DNA of 64,000 nucleotides from Streptomyces sp. SCUT-3 (GCF_014083985.1 NZ_CP046907.1:1716001-1780000), one strand, 5' to 3'. Shown: positions 45,889 to 54,680, counted from the first letter of the stretch. A program made the numbers and translations. The notes: a model not told the origin generated them from the letters alone.

Positions 45889-47214
45889 CTACCCCGGCAG
45901 CAGGCTCCCGGTGGTGCGAGTGGTGTCGGCGGGCGCGCCGGGGCACAGGGCCGTGAGGGTGTGGCGGTCCCAGGCCGCGTCGATCGGGTGGGGGCGGGGG
46001 ACGCCGTTCTCGTCGAGGTCGTTGTACTTGGTCAGGTTGGTGCCCGTGGTCACCTGGCGTCGGCCGTCCGCGCTGGACAGCGCCAGGGTGGACATTCCCA
46101 TCACCGTCCCGTTGTGGCCCCAGAAACGGCCGCACGGCAGGTCGGTGGCGAAGAGGCCGAGGCCGTAGTGGCCGGCGGCGTTGCCCTGTTCGTCGGTGAT
46201 CGGCACGGTGCGCCGCATCTCGGCGAGCTGTTCCGGCCCCAGGAGGGCGCCCTGGAAGAGCTGCCGGTAGAAGCGGTTGACGTCGTCCACGGTGGAGACG
46301 AGGGCCCCGGCGGTGTCGAACGCGGAGGGGTGGTAGACGCTGTAGTCGCGCGGCGGGTCGAGCGTTCCGAAGAACGCCTCGTAGGCGGCCGAGTGCGGCC
46401 CGGGGACGAACGGGGTGGCGGGGAAGGACGTGTCCCGCAGTCCCGCCCTCTCGATCACGTTCCGGGCGATGTACTTCTCGGCGGTGGTGCCGGTGACCTT
46501 CTCCAGCAGCAGTCCGGCGAGGACGTAGTTGGTGTTGGAGTAGGCCCACTTCTCCCCCGGTTCCCCGGTGGGGGGCGCGGCCAGTCCGTGGCGGACGAGT
46601 TCCTCCTCCCCGAAGGCGCGGAACCGGTTGTCGTGGATGCTCCGGGGCGACCGCTCCGCGAAGGAGGGGAAGACGGTCTCGAGGTAGTCGGCGATGCCGC
46701 TGGTGTGGTTGAGCAGCATCCGCACGGTGACGGCCCGGCCCCGCTCGCCGGGGACCAGTTCCGGCAGGTGGTCGCCGATCGGGTCGTCCAGTCCGATGCG
46801 GCCGGCCTCTACGAGTTGGAGGACCGCGACGGCGGTGAAGGTCTTGGTGACGCTGCCGACCCGGTGCCGCATGCCGGCGTCCGCCGGGCGCCCGGTGTCC
46901 ACGTCGGCGACCCCGGTCGCCCCCGCCCAGCTCTCCCCGCCGTCGCGCACGGCCGAGTAGGCGCCGTACATCCCGGCGTCGCGGAGCGCGTCGAGGCTTT
47001 GCTGCAGGGCCGCCGGGTCGATCCCGGACGCCGCTCCCGCCGCCGTCGCCGTTCCTGTGGCCGTCGCCGCCGTCCGTGCGCCCTGCGCTGCGGTCGCCGC
47101 GGGTACGGCGGCCGCGGCCGGCAGGGCCGTGACCGTCAGGACCACGGCGCCGAGGCCGACCGCGATGCGGCGCAGGCCCCGGCGGGCGGTCGGTCGTGCG
47201 GCGGGTTTCGTCAT
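45889..47214 (-). CDS. Secreted serine hydrolase, beta-lactamase/D-Ala-D-Ala carboxypeptidase class (copy 1)
   Basis: This 441-residue exported enzyme of the serine beta-lactamase/DD-peptidase (S12) family begins with a Tat/Sec-like signal (RRGLRRIAVGLGAVVLTVTA, then an Ala-rich stretch). The active-site SxxK is GSVTKTF, the second motif is the YSN in WAYSNTNYVLAG, and the third is HNG in WGHNGTVMG. It may trim peptidoglycan or hydrolyse other amides or esters. It is clearly paralogous to the gene at 48449, and their upstream leaders are also alike. Start ATG 47214. Confidence 0.92.
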   Translation of the reverse strand: MTKPAARPTARRGLRRIAVGLGAVVLTVTALPAAAAVPAATAAQGARTAATATGTATAAGAASGIDPAALQQSLDALRDAGMYGAYSAVRDGGESWAGATGVADVDTGRPADAGMRHRVGSVTKTFTAVAVLQLVEAGRIGLDDPIGDHLPELVPGERGRAVTVRMLLNHTSGIADYLETVFPSFAERSPRSIHDNRFRAFGEEELVRHGLAAPPTGEPGEKWAYSNTNYVLAGLLLEKVTGTTAEKYIARNVIERAGLRDTSFPATPFVPGPHSAAYEAFFGTLDPPRDYSVYHPSAFDTAGALVSTVDDVNRFYRQLFQGALLGPEQLAEMRRTVPITDEQGNAAGHYGLGLFATDLPCGRFWGHNGTVMGMSTLALSSADGRRQVTTGTNLTKYNDLDENGVPRPHPIDAAWDRHTLTALCPGAPADTTRTTGSLLPG

Positions 47215-47442
47215 GCCGTCTCCCCTGTGATGTGGGCCGTGACGGCTCGATTCTTGTGCACCCTGCGCGCCACGGCCGTCCGCCGGGGGGAGGAACCTGT
47301 CTCCGCCGCACGGTTGACCGCCCCGGACGTCCCCCTCGGGGTGACGGGGGCCGGCCCCCGTGCGAGAGCGCGGCGCGCGGCGGCACAGGGCGGGGGCGCG
47401 GCGGCACGGTCGGGGACGCGGCGATATCCGCACCCCGCCGGG

Positions 47443-48297
47443 TCACTTCCGGGCTGCGGTCGCGGTGAGGCCCTTGCCGGAGTCGGTGGTGAGGGTCAGG
47501 GTGCCGTCCTCGCGGTCGTGGGTGACCTTGCCGGAGAGGATCTCGCGGAGTTCGTTCTCGGTCTTCATGACCGGCCCGGGGCACATCCTGCGGCTGCTCG
47601 CGATCTCGCCGAACTCGATCCGGTCGCCCTTGACGGCGGCCTCCGTGCTGAAGCCGTTGCAGCCGAGGCTGCCGCCGGCCCTGCCGTCCTCGCCGATGGT
47701 GAAGTGCGCCTTGCCCTCGACCTCGGCGGGCAGGGACTTCGCGGTCCCGCCGTCCACGAGCCCGGTCACCACCCACTCGGTGCCCTCGAGCGGCTCCTGC
47801 GGCCCGGGGGGCTCCGGGCCGAAGGTGATGCTGTCGCCGTTGTCCTTGGTCAGGACGAGGGTCTCGCCCTTGCCGGAGAGCTCGGCGGTGAGTGCGCCGG
47901 TGAAGACCTCGGCGAACCGTTCCTCGAACCGCTGGACGTCCTCGGCGCAGCCCTTCTCGGTCATCGCGACGTCGGAGACCGTGACCGTGTCGCCCTCGAC
48001 CTCGACGTCGGCGCCGAGGCTGTTGCAGCCCGCGCTGCCCCCGGACTTGCCTCCGGGCCCCTCCGCCCTGCCGGGCTCGAACTCCACGTGGGCGTCGGCG
48101 TCCGGGGGCAGGGGGTACTTCTTGCCGTCGACGGTGACGCTCTCCGGCACCCAGCGGACACCGGTCACGGCCACGTCGTTCTTCACCGCGCCGCTGCCGG
48201 CTCCCGTCCCGTCGACGGTCTGCGTGCCACAGGCCGTCAACGCGGCGGCCCCGAGCAGTGCCACGGCTGAGTGCTTGAGCTTCGTCCCTCGATCCAT
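47443..48297 (-). CDS. Lipoprotein with two META domains
   Basis: This 284-residue extracytoplasmic lipoprotein has a signal ending in the lipobox ALTAC (C23). Two META/HslJ-like domains follow: one from about residue 45 (VRWVPESVTVDGK, SAGCNSLGADV, VTVSDVAMTEKGC) and one from about 165 (GTEWVVTGLVDGG, GSLGCNGFSTEAA, IASSRRMCPGP). Each has the usual N-terminal W and GCN motif and a conserved cysteine. The role is unknown; E. coli HslJ is linked to novobiocin resistance. It lies between the two serine hydrolase paralogues on the same strand. Start ATG 48297. Confidence 0.88.
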   Translation of the reverse strand: MDRGTKLKHSAVALLGAAALTACGTQTVDGTGAGSGAVKNDVAVTGVRWVPESVTVDGKKYPLPPDADAHVEFEPGRAEGPGGKSGGSAGCNSLGADVEVEGDTVTVSDVAMTEKGCAEDVQRFEERFAEVFTGALTAELSGKGETLVLTKDNGDSITFGPEPPGPQEPLEGTEWVVTGLVDGGTAKSLPAEVEGKAHFTIGEDGRAGGSLGCNGFSTEAAVKGDRIEFGEIASSRRMCPGPVMKTENELREILSGKVTHDREDGTLTLTTDSGKGLTATAARK

Positions 48298-48448
48298 GGC
48301 CCTGTGACGTGCGCGGCCGGTCACCGGTTCCGCGCCGCCGCGGCGACCGGGGTGGAGTTGCGGTGCCAAACCGTCGTTCCGCAGCCCTTTTCTGCGGCGT
48401 GTCGTTGCGTTTTGGCGCCGCAACTCCCCCGTTGCCGTCGGCCGACGG

Positions 48449-49810
48449 TCAGCGGTTGCCGGGCGTCCCGAAGCGGAGAACCTGGGCCGACTGGTCCGGG
48501 CCGTTGACCAGCATCTCCGCCACGGCGGCCGGGTCCGTCTTCTCCGGCCCCTTGGCTGCCGCGGCCCCGCCCTCACCCGTGGGGCACAGGGCCTGGAGCA
48601 GGTACCCGCCGAGGGCCAGGTCGATCGGGTGGGGGTCGATCCGGCCGTCGTCGGTCATCTTCTGGTACTTCATCAGGTTGACCCCGTAGGACATCTGACG
48701 GCGGCCGTCCTCGCTGGTCAGCGACTCCGTGCCCGCGCCGAACACGGTTCCGCCGTGGCCCCAGTACCGGCCGCAGGGCAGGTCGAACGCCATGATGCCG
48801 AGGCCGTAGTGGCCCATGACGTTGCCCTCCACGTCGGTGACCGGCACGGTGCGCCGCATCTCGGCGAGCTGCTCGGCGCCGAGCAGCCGGCCGTCGAGGA
48901 GCAGCCGGTAGAAGCGGTTGAGGTCGTCCATGGTGGAGACCATCGCTCCGGCCGTGTCGAGCGAGGAGGGGTGGTAGACGCTGTAGTCGCGCGGCGGGTC
49001 GATGATTCCGAAGAGCGACTCGTACGCCTTCGAGTGCGGCCCGGGCACGAACGGGGTGCGGGGGAAGGACGTGTGCCGCAGTCCCGCCTTCCGGATCACG
49101 TTCCGGGTGATGTATTCCTCGGCGCTCGTGCCGGTGGCCTTCTCCAGCAGCAGCCCGGCGAGGATGTAGTTGGTGTTGGAGTAGGACCACTTCTCGCCCG
49201 GCTCGCCGGTCGGCGGGGCCTCCAGCCCCATGCGGACGAGTTCCTCCTCCTCGAAGGAGCGGAACCGGTTGTCGTCGAGGCTCTGCGGCGACATCTGCTG
49301 CAGGGAGGGGTACGCGTACATGACGTAGTCGGCGATGCCGCTGGTGTGGTTGAGCAGCATCCGCACGGTGATGCTGCGGCCCCGCTCGCCGGGGACCAGT
49401 TCCGGGAGGTGGTCGCCGATCGGGTCGTCCAGTCCGATGCGGCCGGCCTCGACCTGCTGGAGGACCGCGACGGCGACGAATGTCTTGGTGACGCTGCCGA
49501 TCCGGTGCCGCATGTCGGCGTCCACGGGGCGGCCGGTGCGCACGTCGGCGACTCCCGCCTCCCCCTTCCAGCGGTCCCTGCCGTCGCGCACCGCCGAGTA
49601 GACGCCGTACATCCCGGCCTCGTGGACCGCGTCGAGTCCCTGCTGCAGGGCCGCCGCGTCGATGCCGGACGTCTCCGCCGCCGGCGCCTGCCCGGCGGGC
49701 GCGGCGACCGCCGTCGGTACCGCGGTGGCCGTCAGGACCGCGGCTCCGAGGCCGAACACGATGCGGCGCAGCCTGCGGCGGGTGGTCGGTCGTGCGGTGG
49801 TCGTCGTCAT
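48449..49810 (-). CDS. Secreted serine hydrolase, beta-lactamase/D-Ala-D-Ala carboxypeptidase class (copy 2)
   Basis: This 453-residue paralogue of the gene at 45889 has a signal with RRRLRRIVFGLGAAVLTATA, SxxK in GSVTKTF, YSN in WSYSNTNYILAG, and HGG in WGHGGTVFG. It differs by a longer C-terminal extension (about 35 residues, AAAAKGPEKTDPAAVAEML) that copy 1 lacks. Long identical blocks such as GRIGLDDPIGDHLPELVPGE are shared by both copies. ATG 49810. It is first in the direction of transcription, ahead of META and copy 1. Confidence 0.92.
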   Translation of the reverse strand: MTTTTARPTTRRRLRRIVFGLGAAVLTATAVPTAVAAPAGQAPAAETSGIDAAALQQGLDAVHEAGMYGVYSAVRDGRDRWKGEAGVADVRTGRPVDADMRHRIGSVTKTFVAVAVLQQVEAGRIGLDDPIGDHLPELVPGERGRSITVRMLLNHTSGIADYVMYAYPSLQQMSPQSLDDNRFRSFEEEELVRMGLEAPPTGEPGEKWSYSNTNYILAGLLLEKATGTSAEEYITRNVIRKAGLRHTSFPRTPFVPGPHSKAYESLFGIIDPPRDYSVYHPSSLDTAGAMVSTMDDLNRFYRLLLDGRLLGAEQLAEMRRTVPVTDVEGNVMGHYGLGIMAFDLPCGRYWGHGGTVFGAGTESLTSEDGRRQMSYGVNLMKYQKMTDDGRIDPHPIDLALGGYLLQALCPTGEGGAAAAKGPEKTDPAAVAEMLVNGPDQSAQVLRFGTPGNR

Positions 49811-49972
49811 GCCGTCTCCCCCTGTGATGTGGCCTGTGACGGTTGTGATTCTTGTGCACCTCCTGCACTGCTGTCGTCATACGAGGGGACCAACCGGCAT
49901 CCCTCCCGGGTGTGATGCTCCGGTTGCCCGTACTGGGTCGCCGGGAGGAGGGGCCGCTGCGAGGGTGGGTCC

Positions 49973-50578
49973 ATGAGCGACGAGAGCCCCCACTCCCCCG
50001 ACGAGGTCCTGCGGTGCCACGCAGAGGCCCTGGCGTTCTTCGGCCGGGGGGTGCACGCGGTACTCCCCGACCGGTGGGACCTGCCCACCCCCGACGAGGA
50101 CTGGACGGTGCGCGACCTGGTCAACCACCTGACGGTGGAGCAGTTGTGGGTCCCGCCCCTGGTGGACGAGGGCCTGGACCCCGCCGCGGTCGGCGACCGG
50201 TTCGACGGCGACGTGCTGGGGGACGACCCGGCCGCGGCCTGGGACGCGGCCGCCGGGGCGGCGCGGCGCAGCTGGGAGCGGCCCGGCGCCCTGGAGAAGC
50301 GGGTGCACCTGTCGTACGGGGTGAGCAGCGGCCTGGCCTACTGCGCGCAGATGACCGCGGACGCCACGGTGCACGGCTGGGACCTGGCGCGGGCGGTCGG
50401 CGCGGACCCCCGCGTGCCCGAGTCGCTGGTCGCCTTCTCGCTGCGCGAGTTCGGCAGGTACTCCGGTTCGCTCGCGGACAGCGGCCTGTTCGCACCGCCG
50501 GTCGAGATCCCCGGGAACGCCCCGGCCGCGGACCGGCTGCTGGCCCTGACGGGCCGTTCCCCCGGCTGGAGGCCCTGA
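49973..50578 (+). CDS. TIGR03086 family protein (DinB/mycothiol-maleylpyruvate isomerase fold)
   Basis: This 201-residue cytosolic protein of an actinobacterial metal-binding helical-bundle family has the typical core TPDEDWTVRDLVNHLTVEQLW and QMTADATVHGWDLARAVGAD. Members resemble mycothiol-dependent enzymes, but few have known reactions. Metal-ligand histidines expected by the family are H52 in VNHLT and the histidine in TVHGWD. An AGGGTGG site lies before ATG 49973. It is divergent from the serine hydrolase gene. Confidence 0.82.
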   Translation: MSDESPHSPDEVLRCHAEALAFFGRGVHAVLPDRWDLPTPDEDWTVRDLVNHLTVEQLWVPPLVDEGLDPAAVGDRFDGDVLGDDPAAAWDAAAGAARRSWERPGALEKRVHLSYGVSSGLAYCAQMTADATVHGWDLARAVGADPRVPESLVAFSLREFGRYSGSLADSGLFAPPVEIPGNAPAADRLLALTGRSPGWRP

Positions 50579-50590
50579 CCCGCACGGCGA

Positions 50591-50607
50591 CCGGCGCGGG
50601 GCGCCGG
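50591..50607 (+). terminator. Short terminator-like hairpin
   Basis: A 7-bp perfect stem (CCGGCGC / GCGCCGG, 3-base loop) lies 13 bases after the TIGR03086 gene stop. Confidence 0.4.
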
Positions 50608-50713
50608 CTCCGCGCCCGCGCCCGCGCCGTACGTTCGTCCGGAGGCTACCCTCCGGTACTCCAACTCCCGTAATCTGCCGCCCACTTGTTGCTCTGCGCA
50701 CCGTGGAGGTGGC

Positions 50714-51763
50714 ATGCGGGTCCGTCGTGCACGTCGGGTCGGGGCGTTGGCGGGGGCGGTGGTGGCGGCGGTGGTCCTGGCGGCCGTGCCCGGGAGCGCC
50801 GGGGCGGCGGGGAGCGGGGCGGCGGCGGGGGCCGCCCTGTCGGCGACCACCGCCGCGGGCGTGCACAACGCCTACGAGAAGGGCACGTTCACCTACTTCG
50901 TGGACGCGCTGGACTCCGGCGCCGCCCTGGTGGAGCTGGACGTGTGGGCCGACTCCCTGAGCAGGCGGTGGCGGGTGAGCCACAGCAACCCGTTCGGGAA
51001 CGACAACAACTGCGAGTACGCCGACAGCCCCGAGGAGCTGCGCGGGCAGGTCCGCAACCAGGACCTGGGCAGCTGCCTGGACAACATCCGCGCCTGGCAC
51101 GACGCGAACCCCGGGCACCGGCCGATCGTGTTCAAGGTCGAGTTCAAGTCCGGCTTCAACAACAGGGCGGGGCTGGGCCCGGACGAGTTCGACGCCCTGG
51201 TGCGCGGCAGGCTCGGCGACATGGTGTTCACCCCGGCACGGCTGATGGCCGGCGGGCACGCCACGCCCGACGACGCGGCCCGGGCCGGCGCCTGGCCGAG
51301 CAGGGAGGCGCTGGCCGGCACGGTGATGTTCGAGGTGATCCCGGGCACCGTGGAGCAGTCCAACCCCACGGACACCCTGTGGACGGACGTGGAGTACGCC
51401 CGCCACCTGCGGGCCGCCCCCTCCACGGCGCAGGCCTTCCCGACCGTGCTCGGCGCGGAGGCGGGCGACCCGCGCACCCGCTACTCGGACACCTCGCTGC
51501 GGCCGTGGTTCGTGGTGTTCGACGGCAGTGCCGGCTCCTACGCGGCCGGGGGGATCGACACCTCCTGGTACGCGCGGAACAACTACCTGCTCGTGATGAC
51601 GGGCGCCCACTCGGTGGCCCCGGCCATCGACGCGTACAACCCCACCGAGCAGCAGGCGCTGGACCGGCTGGCGCTGCTCGCCGGCCGGCACGCGAGCTTC
51701 GCGACCAGCGACTGGTCCTCGCTGCGGCCGGAGGTGCTGGGCACGGTGCTCCCGCGCGGCTGA
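50714..51763 (+). CDS. Secreted PI-PLC-like phosphodiesterase (calcium-dependent type)
   Basis: This 349-residue exported enzyme begins with an Ala/Val-rich signal peptide (MRVRRARRVGALAGAVVAAV). The catalytic domain resembles calcium-dependent PI-specific phospholipase C of actinomycetes: GVHNAYEKGTFTYFVDALD with the first catalytic histidine, LVELDVWAD with acidic metal ligands, and WRVSHSNPFGNDNNC with the second histidine. IVFKVEFKSGFN supplies a further acidic residue. Its substrate may be phosphatidylinositol or another phosphodiester. GGAGG lies 5 bases before ATG 50714. Function is by family resemblance. Confidence 0.82.
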   Translation: MRVRRARRVGALAGAVVAAVVLAAVPGSAGAAGSGAAAGAALSATTAAGVHNAYEKGTFTYFVDALDSGAALVELDVWADSLSRRWRVSHSNPFGNDNNCEYADSPEELRGQVRNQDLGSCLDNIRAWHDANPGHRPIVFKVEFKSGFNNRAGLGPDEFDALVRGRLGDMVFTPARLMAGGHATPDDAARAGAWPSREALAGTVMFEVIPGTVEQSNPTDTLWTDVEYARHLRAAPSTAQAFPTVLGAEAGDPRTRYSDTSLRPWFVVFDGSAGSYAAGGIDTSWYARNNYLLVMTGAHSVAPAIDAYNPTEQQALDRLALLAGRHASFATSDWSSLRPEVLGTVLPRG

Positions 51764-51891
51764 CAGGACGCCCGGCCGCCCCGGCCGCGCAGGAGTTCCG
51801 GAGTGCGCGGCCGAGGCGACCGGAGTGACGGGGCCCGGGCGGCAGAACCCGGGCGGCGGGGCCCGACTGACGGGCCCGGGCGGCGGGCCGC

Positions 51892-52956
51892 TCAGGCGGG
51901 GGAGGCCGGGCGGGGGACGCCGGGGGCGGTGCCCGGGCCCGGGGAGGGGACGCAGGCCGCCTCCCCGCCGCGGACGAACCGGTGGTGGTGGAGGTTGCCG
52001 CTCATCAGGTGGCCGAGCTCCCTGAGGTAGAGCAGGACGTCGCCCCGTTCCCCGAGCGGGCCGTGCAGGACCCGCGCGCACGTCTCGGCGAAGTCCTCCT
52101 CGGCCGCGGCCACGAGCCCGGCGAGCTTGTCCACGGCGCCCTGCACGGTGCGGCCCTCGTGCGCGACGAAGACCCACACGGCGCTCACCGACCGGGGCGC
52201 GCGGCACTCCTCGGGGAAGGAGAACAGCTCGTCGACCAGCGTCAGGTGGTCGACGGCCAGGTCGCGGGCGGCCGCCAGGGCCGGGCTCTCCGAGAGCTCG
52301 CGGGTGAGGTCGACGCCGATCGCGTACTCGGTCAGGACGGCGGCCCTGTGGGCCGCGTGGTGGGTGCGGCGCACCCCCAGGTAGGTGGCGAAGTCCAGGA
52401 CGGTGTCGTCGTGCCCCTCCGCCGCCTCGTGCAGCGAGCACTCGACGGTCTCGCGGTGCGCCTGGCGGTAGCGGCGGGCCACGGCCGGGGGCATCCGGGG
52501 CGTGGTGCGCGAGAGCGCGGTGTACAGCAGCCGGCCGAGGGCGAACCCGGCGGGCGGGGCCACGTCGTCGAGCACGGACAGGAGCCGGTCGCGCAGGACG
52601 GCGGCGCGCTCGGGGTCGTCGCGGACGCCGGGGGCCCGGAACGCCTCGTCGGCCAGGGCCGTGGGGACGGCCAGGGACGCCAGCCCCGCGGCGCGGTCGT
52701 CGAGCGTGCGCGGGTAGCACAGGGCCGCACGCAGCGGGAGGCGGCGGGCGAGGAAACGTTCGGCCGCATCCTCGTTCCCGAAGTGCCCGACGAGGCCGGC
52801 CCGGGCGAGGTCGTTGCAGTGCCGTTCGATCGCGGCAGCGTCGTGGTGCCGCTCGGGCGGGAGCCACGAGGGCACGTCGGGGAGCTGGAACGCGGCGTCG
52901 CGGTACCGGGCGATCTGACTGAGCTGCACCCGGACACCATAGGACGAAAGGCGCAC
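51892..52956 (-). CDS. Divergent class I terpene synthase-like protein
   Basis: This protein of up to 354 residues aligns by eye with bacterial sesquiterpene synthases. The N-terminal AAFQLPDVPSWLPPE matches the usual FxLPxF start; NEDAAERFLARR and CYPRTLDD match the segment before the Asp-rich motif. That motif is altered: D103-E104-A-F-R107 in place of DDxxD. The NSE-type triad is D242-E243, S246 and E250 (DELFSFPEE). The pyrophosphate-sensor Arg is R196, exactly 46 residues before the triad, and R326-F327 stands where RY is usual. It is probably a cyclase with unusual metal binding, or has lost activity. GTG 52956 and GTG 52929 are both possible starts. No tailoring genes are adjacent. Confidence 0.72.
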   Translation of the reverse strand: MRLSSYGVRVQLSQIARYRDAAFQLPDVPSWLPPERHHDAAAIERHCNDLARAGLVGHFGNEDAAERFLARRLPLRAALCYPRTLDDRAAGLASLAVPTALADEAFRAPGVRDDPERAAVLRDRLLSVLDDVAPPAGFALGRLLYTALSRTTPRMPPAVARRYRQAHRETVECSLHEAAEGHDDTVLDFATYLGVRRTHHAAHRAAVLTEYAIGVDLTRELSESPALAAARDLAVDHLTLVDELFSFPEECRAPRSVSAVWVFVAHEGRTVQGAVDKLAGLVAAAEEDFAETCARVLHGPLGERGDVLLYLRELGHLMSGNLHHHRFVRGGEAACVPSPGPGTAPGVPRPASPA

Positions 52957-53038
52957 TTCGGGTGGCCGGGCGCAACGCCTAGTCCTACACTGCCCCCCTT
53001 TCGCAGCAGGCCTCCGCGGCAGCGCCGGGCGCCGGCCG

Positions 53039-53548
53039 TCAGTGGTCGGCGACGCGCATCTCGAACCAGGTGGTCTTGCCGCGCGGCAGCAGGTCCGCCC
53101 CCCAGCGGTCGGAGAGCCGGTCGACGAGGAACAGGCCGCGTCCGCCGGTGTCCTGGTCGGTCACCGGCATCAGGCACGGCAGCGCACGGGAGGGGTCGCG
53201 CACCTCGACGCGGATCCAGCCGCGCCGCCGCAGGATGCGCAGGCCGAAGGTGCGGGCGCCGGTGTGCCGGACGGCGTTGCCCACGAGTTCGGACACCAGC
53301 AGTTCCGCGTTCTCGGCGAGCTCCCCCAGTCCCCACAGGCGCAGGACCGAGACGGTGAGCCGGCGGGCGGCGGAGGCCGACTCCGGCCGCGAGGGGAGCT
53401 GCACCTCGTCGACCGAGGGGTCCCCGACGAGGTCGAGCGCCATCGACGCGCGGGTGTCCTCGACAGTGGGTGCCCGTCCGGCGGCGGCCGTCGCCGTTCT
53501 CCGCCACGACTGCTCGAAACCACCCCTGGCCGTCATGCGGAACATCAT
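53039..53548 (-). CDS. RsbW-like ATP-binding protein (HATPase_c_2, anti-sigma-type)
   Basis: This 169-residue serine-kinase-type ATPase is of the GHKL family common in Streptomyces. It has the N-box AELLVSELVGNAVRHTG, G1 box VEVRDPSRALP and G2 box TGGRGLFLVDRLSDRWG. Such proteins can bind sigma factors or anti-anti-sigma factors; no partner gene is adjacent. The start is ATG 53548 (MMFRMTARGGFEQSW). The neighbours are the terpene synthase gene downstream and a repeat-rich gap upstream. Confidence 0.88.
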   Translation of the reverse strand: MMFRMTARGGFEQSWRRTATAAAGRAPTVEDTRASMALDLVGDPSVDEVQLPSRPESASAARRLTVSVLRLWGLGELAENAELLVSELVGNAVRHTGARTFGLRILRRRGWIRVEVRDPSRALPCLMPVTDQDTGGRGLFLVDRLSDRWGADLLPRGKTTWFEMRVADH

Positions 53549-53720
53549 GGCCGCCTACTGGCCGGTCGGGTCCGGAACCTGCGAATTCAACGGCCCGCCG
53601 GAGCGGCTTTCGCCCGTTCGGGGCGGCGCGCGGGCCGGATGTGCGCGCGGTGCGCACGAGATGTGTGCGACGCGTGGTCCGGACGTGCGCGAAATGCAGG
53701 GGCGCGTGCGGGACGCACCC

Positions 53721-53752
53721 GTGCCGGGCCGGCCGTGCGGCCGGCCCGGCAC
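53721..53752 (-). terminator. Terminator after the crotonase gene
   Basis: A 14-bp perfect stem (53721-53734 with 53739-53752) has a 4-base loop. It lies beyond the crotonase stop on its transcript and before the RsbW-like gene. Confidence 0.78.
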
Positions 53753-53833
53753 CCGGGATCCCGGGGCCCGGGGGTCCGGGAACCGGGAGTCCGGAAGCCC
53801 GGGGTCCGGGGCCCGGGAGTCCGGGGTCCGGGG
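53753..53833. repeat. Degenerate GGTCCGGG/GCCCGGG tandem repeat tract
   Basis: About nine copies of a 7-10 bp G/C unit (CCGGGGTCCGGGG, CCGGGAGTCCGG and similar) fill the 80 bp between the crotonase stop and its terminator. It would be transcribed as a structured 3' end. Confidence 0.75.
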
Positions 53834-54601
53834 TCAGACGAACTTCGCCTTGCCCGGCCCCTCCTCGACGAAGCTGCGCATGCCCCGCTCGCGGTCCTCG
53901 GTGGCGAACAGGGACGCGAACAGGTTCCGCTCGATCGTCAGGCCGGTGTCGATGTCGGTCTCCAGGCCGGCGTCCACCGCCTCCTTGGCCGCGCGCAGCG
54001 CGTACTGCGGGCCGGCGGCCAGCTTCGACGCCCACTCCAGGGCCGCGGTGTACACCTCCTCCGCGGGGACGACGCGGTCCACCAGGCCGATGGTCAGGGC
54101 CTCGTCGGCCCGCACGTGGCGGCCGGTGAAGATCAGGTCCTTGGCCTTGGAGGGGCCGACGAGCCGGGACAGCCGCTGGGTGCCGCCGGCGCCGGGGATC
54201 AGGCCGAGGAGGATCTCGGGCTGGCCCAGCTTGGCGTTCTCGGCCGCGATCCGCACGTCCGCGCACAGCGCCAGTTCGCAGCCGCCGCCGAGCGCGTAGC
54301 CGGTGACGGCCGCGACGACGGGCTTGGGGATGCGGGCGACCGCGGTGAAGGCGTCCTGCAGGGCGCGGGACCGCTCGACCATGTCGGTGTGGGACATGGC
54401 CTGCATCTCCTTGATGTCCGCGCCCGCCGCGAACACCTTCTCCCCGCCGTAGAGGACGACGGCCCGCACGTCGGAGCGTCGCCCGGCCTCCTCCGCGGCC
54501 TCGCGCAGCCGGTCCTGGGTGGCCGCGTCCAGTGCGTTCATCGGAGGGCGGGCCAGCCGGATCGTGCCGACGCCGCCGTCCACCTCGAGGTTCACAGTCA
54601 T
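53834..54601 (-). CDS. Enoyl-CoA hydratase/isomerase family protein
   Basis: This 255-residue crotonase-fold enzyme probably hydrates 2-enoyl-CoA in fatty acid or amino acid breakdown. The oxyanion-hole segment is AAGADIKEM, and the two catalytic glutamates fit GGGCELALCADV and GQPEILLGLIPGAGGTQRL. The C-terminal trimerisation end reads FVEEGPGKAKF. Start ATG 54601. It is monocistronic, with a terminator and a repeat tract behind it. The chain-length preference is unknown. Confidence 0.93.
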   Translation of the reverse strand: MTVNLEVDGGVGTIRLARPPMNALDAATQDRLREAAEEAGRRSDVRAVVLYGGEKVFAAGADIKEMQAMSHTDMVERSRALQDAFTAVARIPKPVVAAVTGYALGGGCELALCADVRIAAENAKLGQPEILLGLIPGAGGTQRLSRLVGPSKAKDLIFTGRHVRADEALTIGLVDRVVPAEEVYTAALEWASKLAAGPQYALRAAKEAVDAGLETDIDTGLTIERNLFASLFATEDRERGMRSFVEEGPGKAKFV

Positions 54602-54630
54602 GGCCGGAGCGTACTGCCCCGTGCGCGGCC

Positions 54631-54680
54631 GCGGCCCGGCGGCCCGGCCCCCGCCGGGGGGTGCCGGGCCGCCGGGCCGC
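54631..54680 (-). terminator. Strong terminator after the L,D-transpeptidase gene
   Basis: Two 18-bp perfectly complementary arms (54631-54648, 54663-54680) enclose a 14-base loop in the 118-bp gap downstream of the L,D-transpeptidase gene. A second smaller GGGGGCC/GGCCCCC hairpin overlaps its stop region. Confidence 0.78.

Noticed and set aside
51892-53548. Terpene biosynthetic cluster
   Set aside because: Only one synthase-like gene is present; the neighbours (PI-PLC-like, RsbW-like ATPase) are not tailoring enzymes or prenyltransferases.
44203-53600. Genomic island or prophage
   Set aside because: Gene content looks accessory, but there is no integrase, transposase, att-like repeat or tRNA at the edges, and composition is mostly unchanged.
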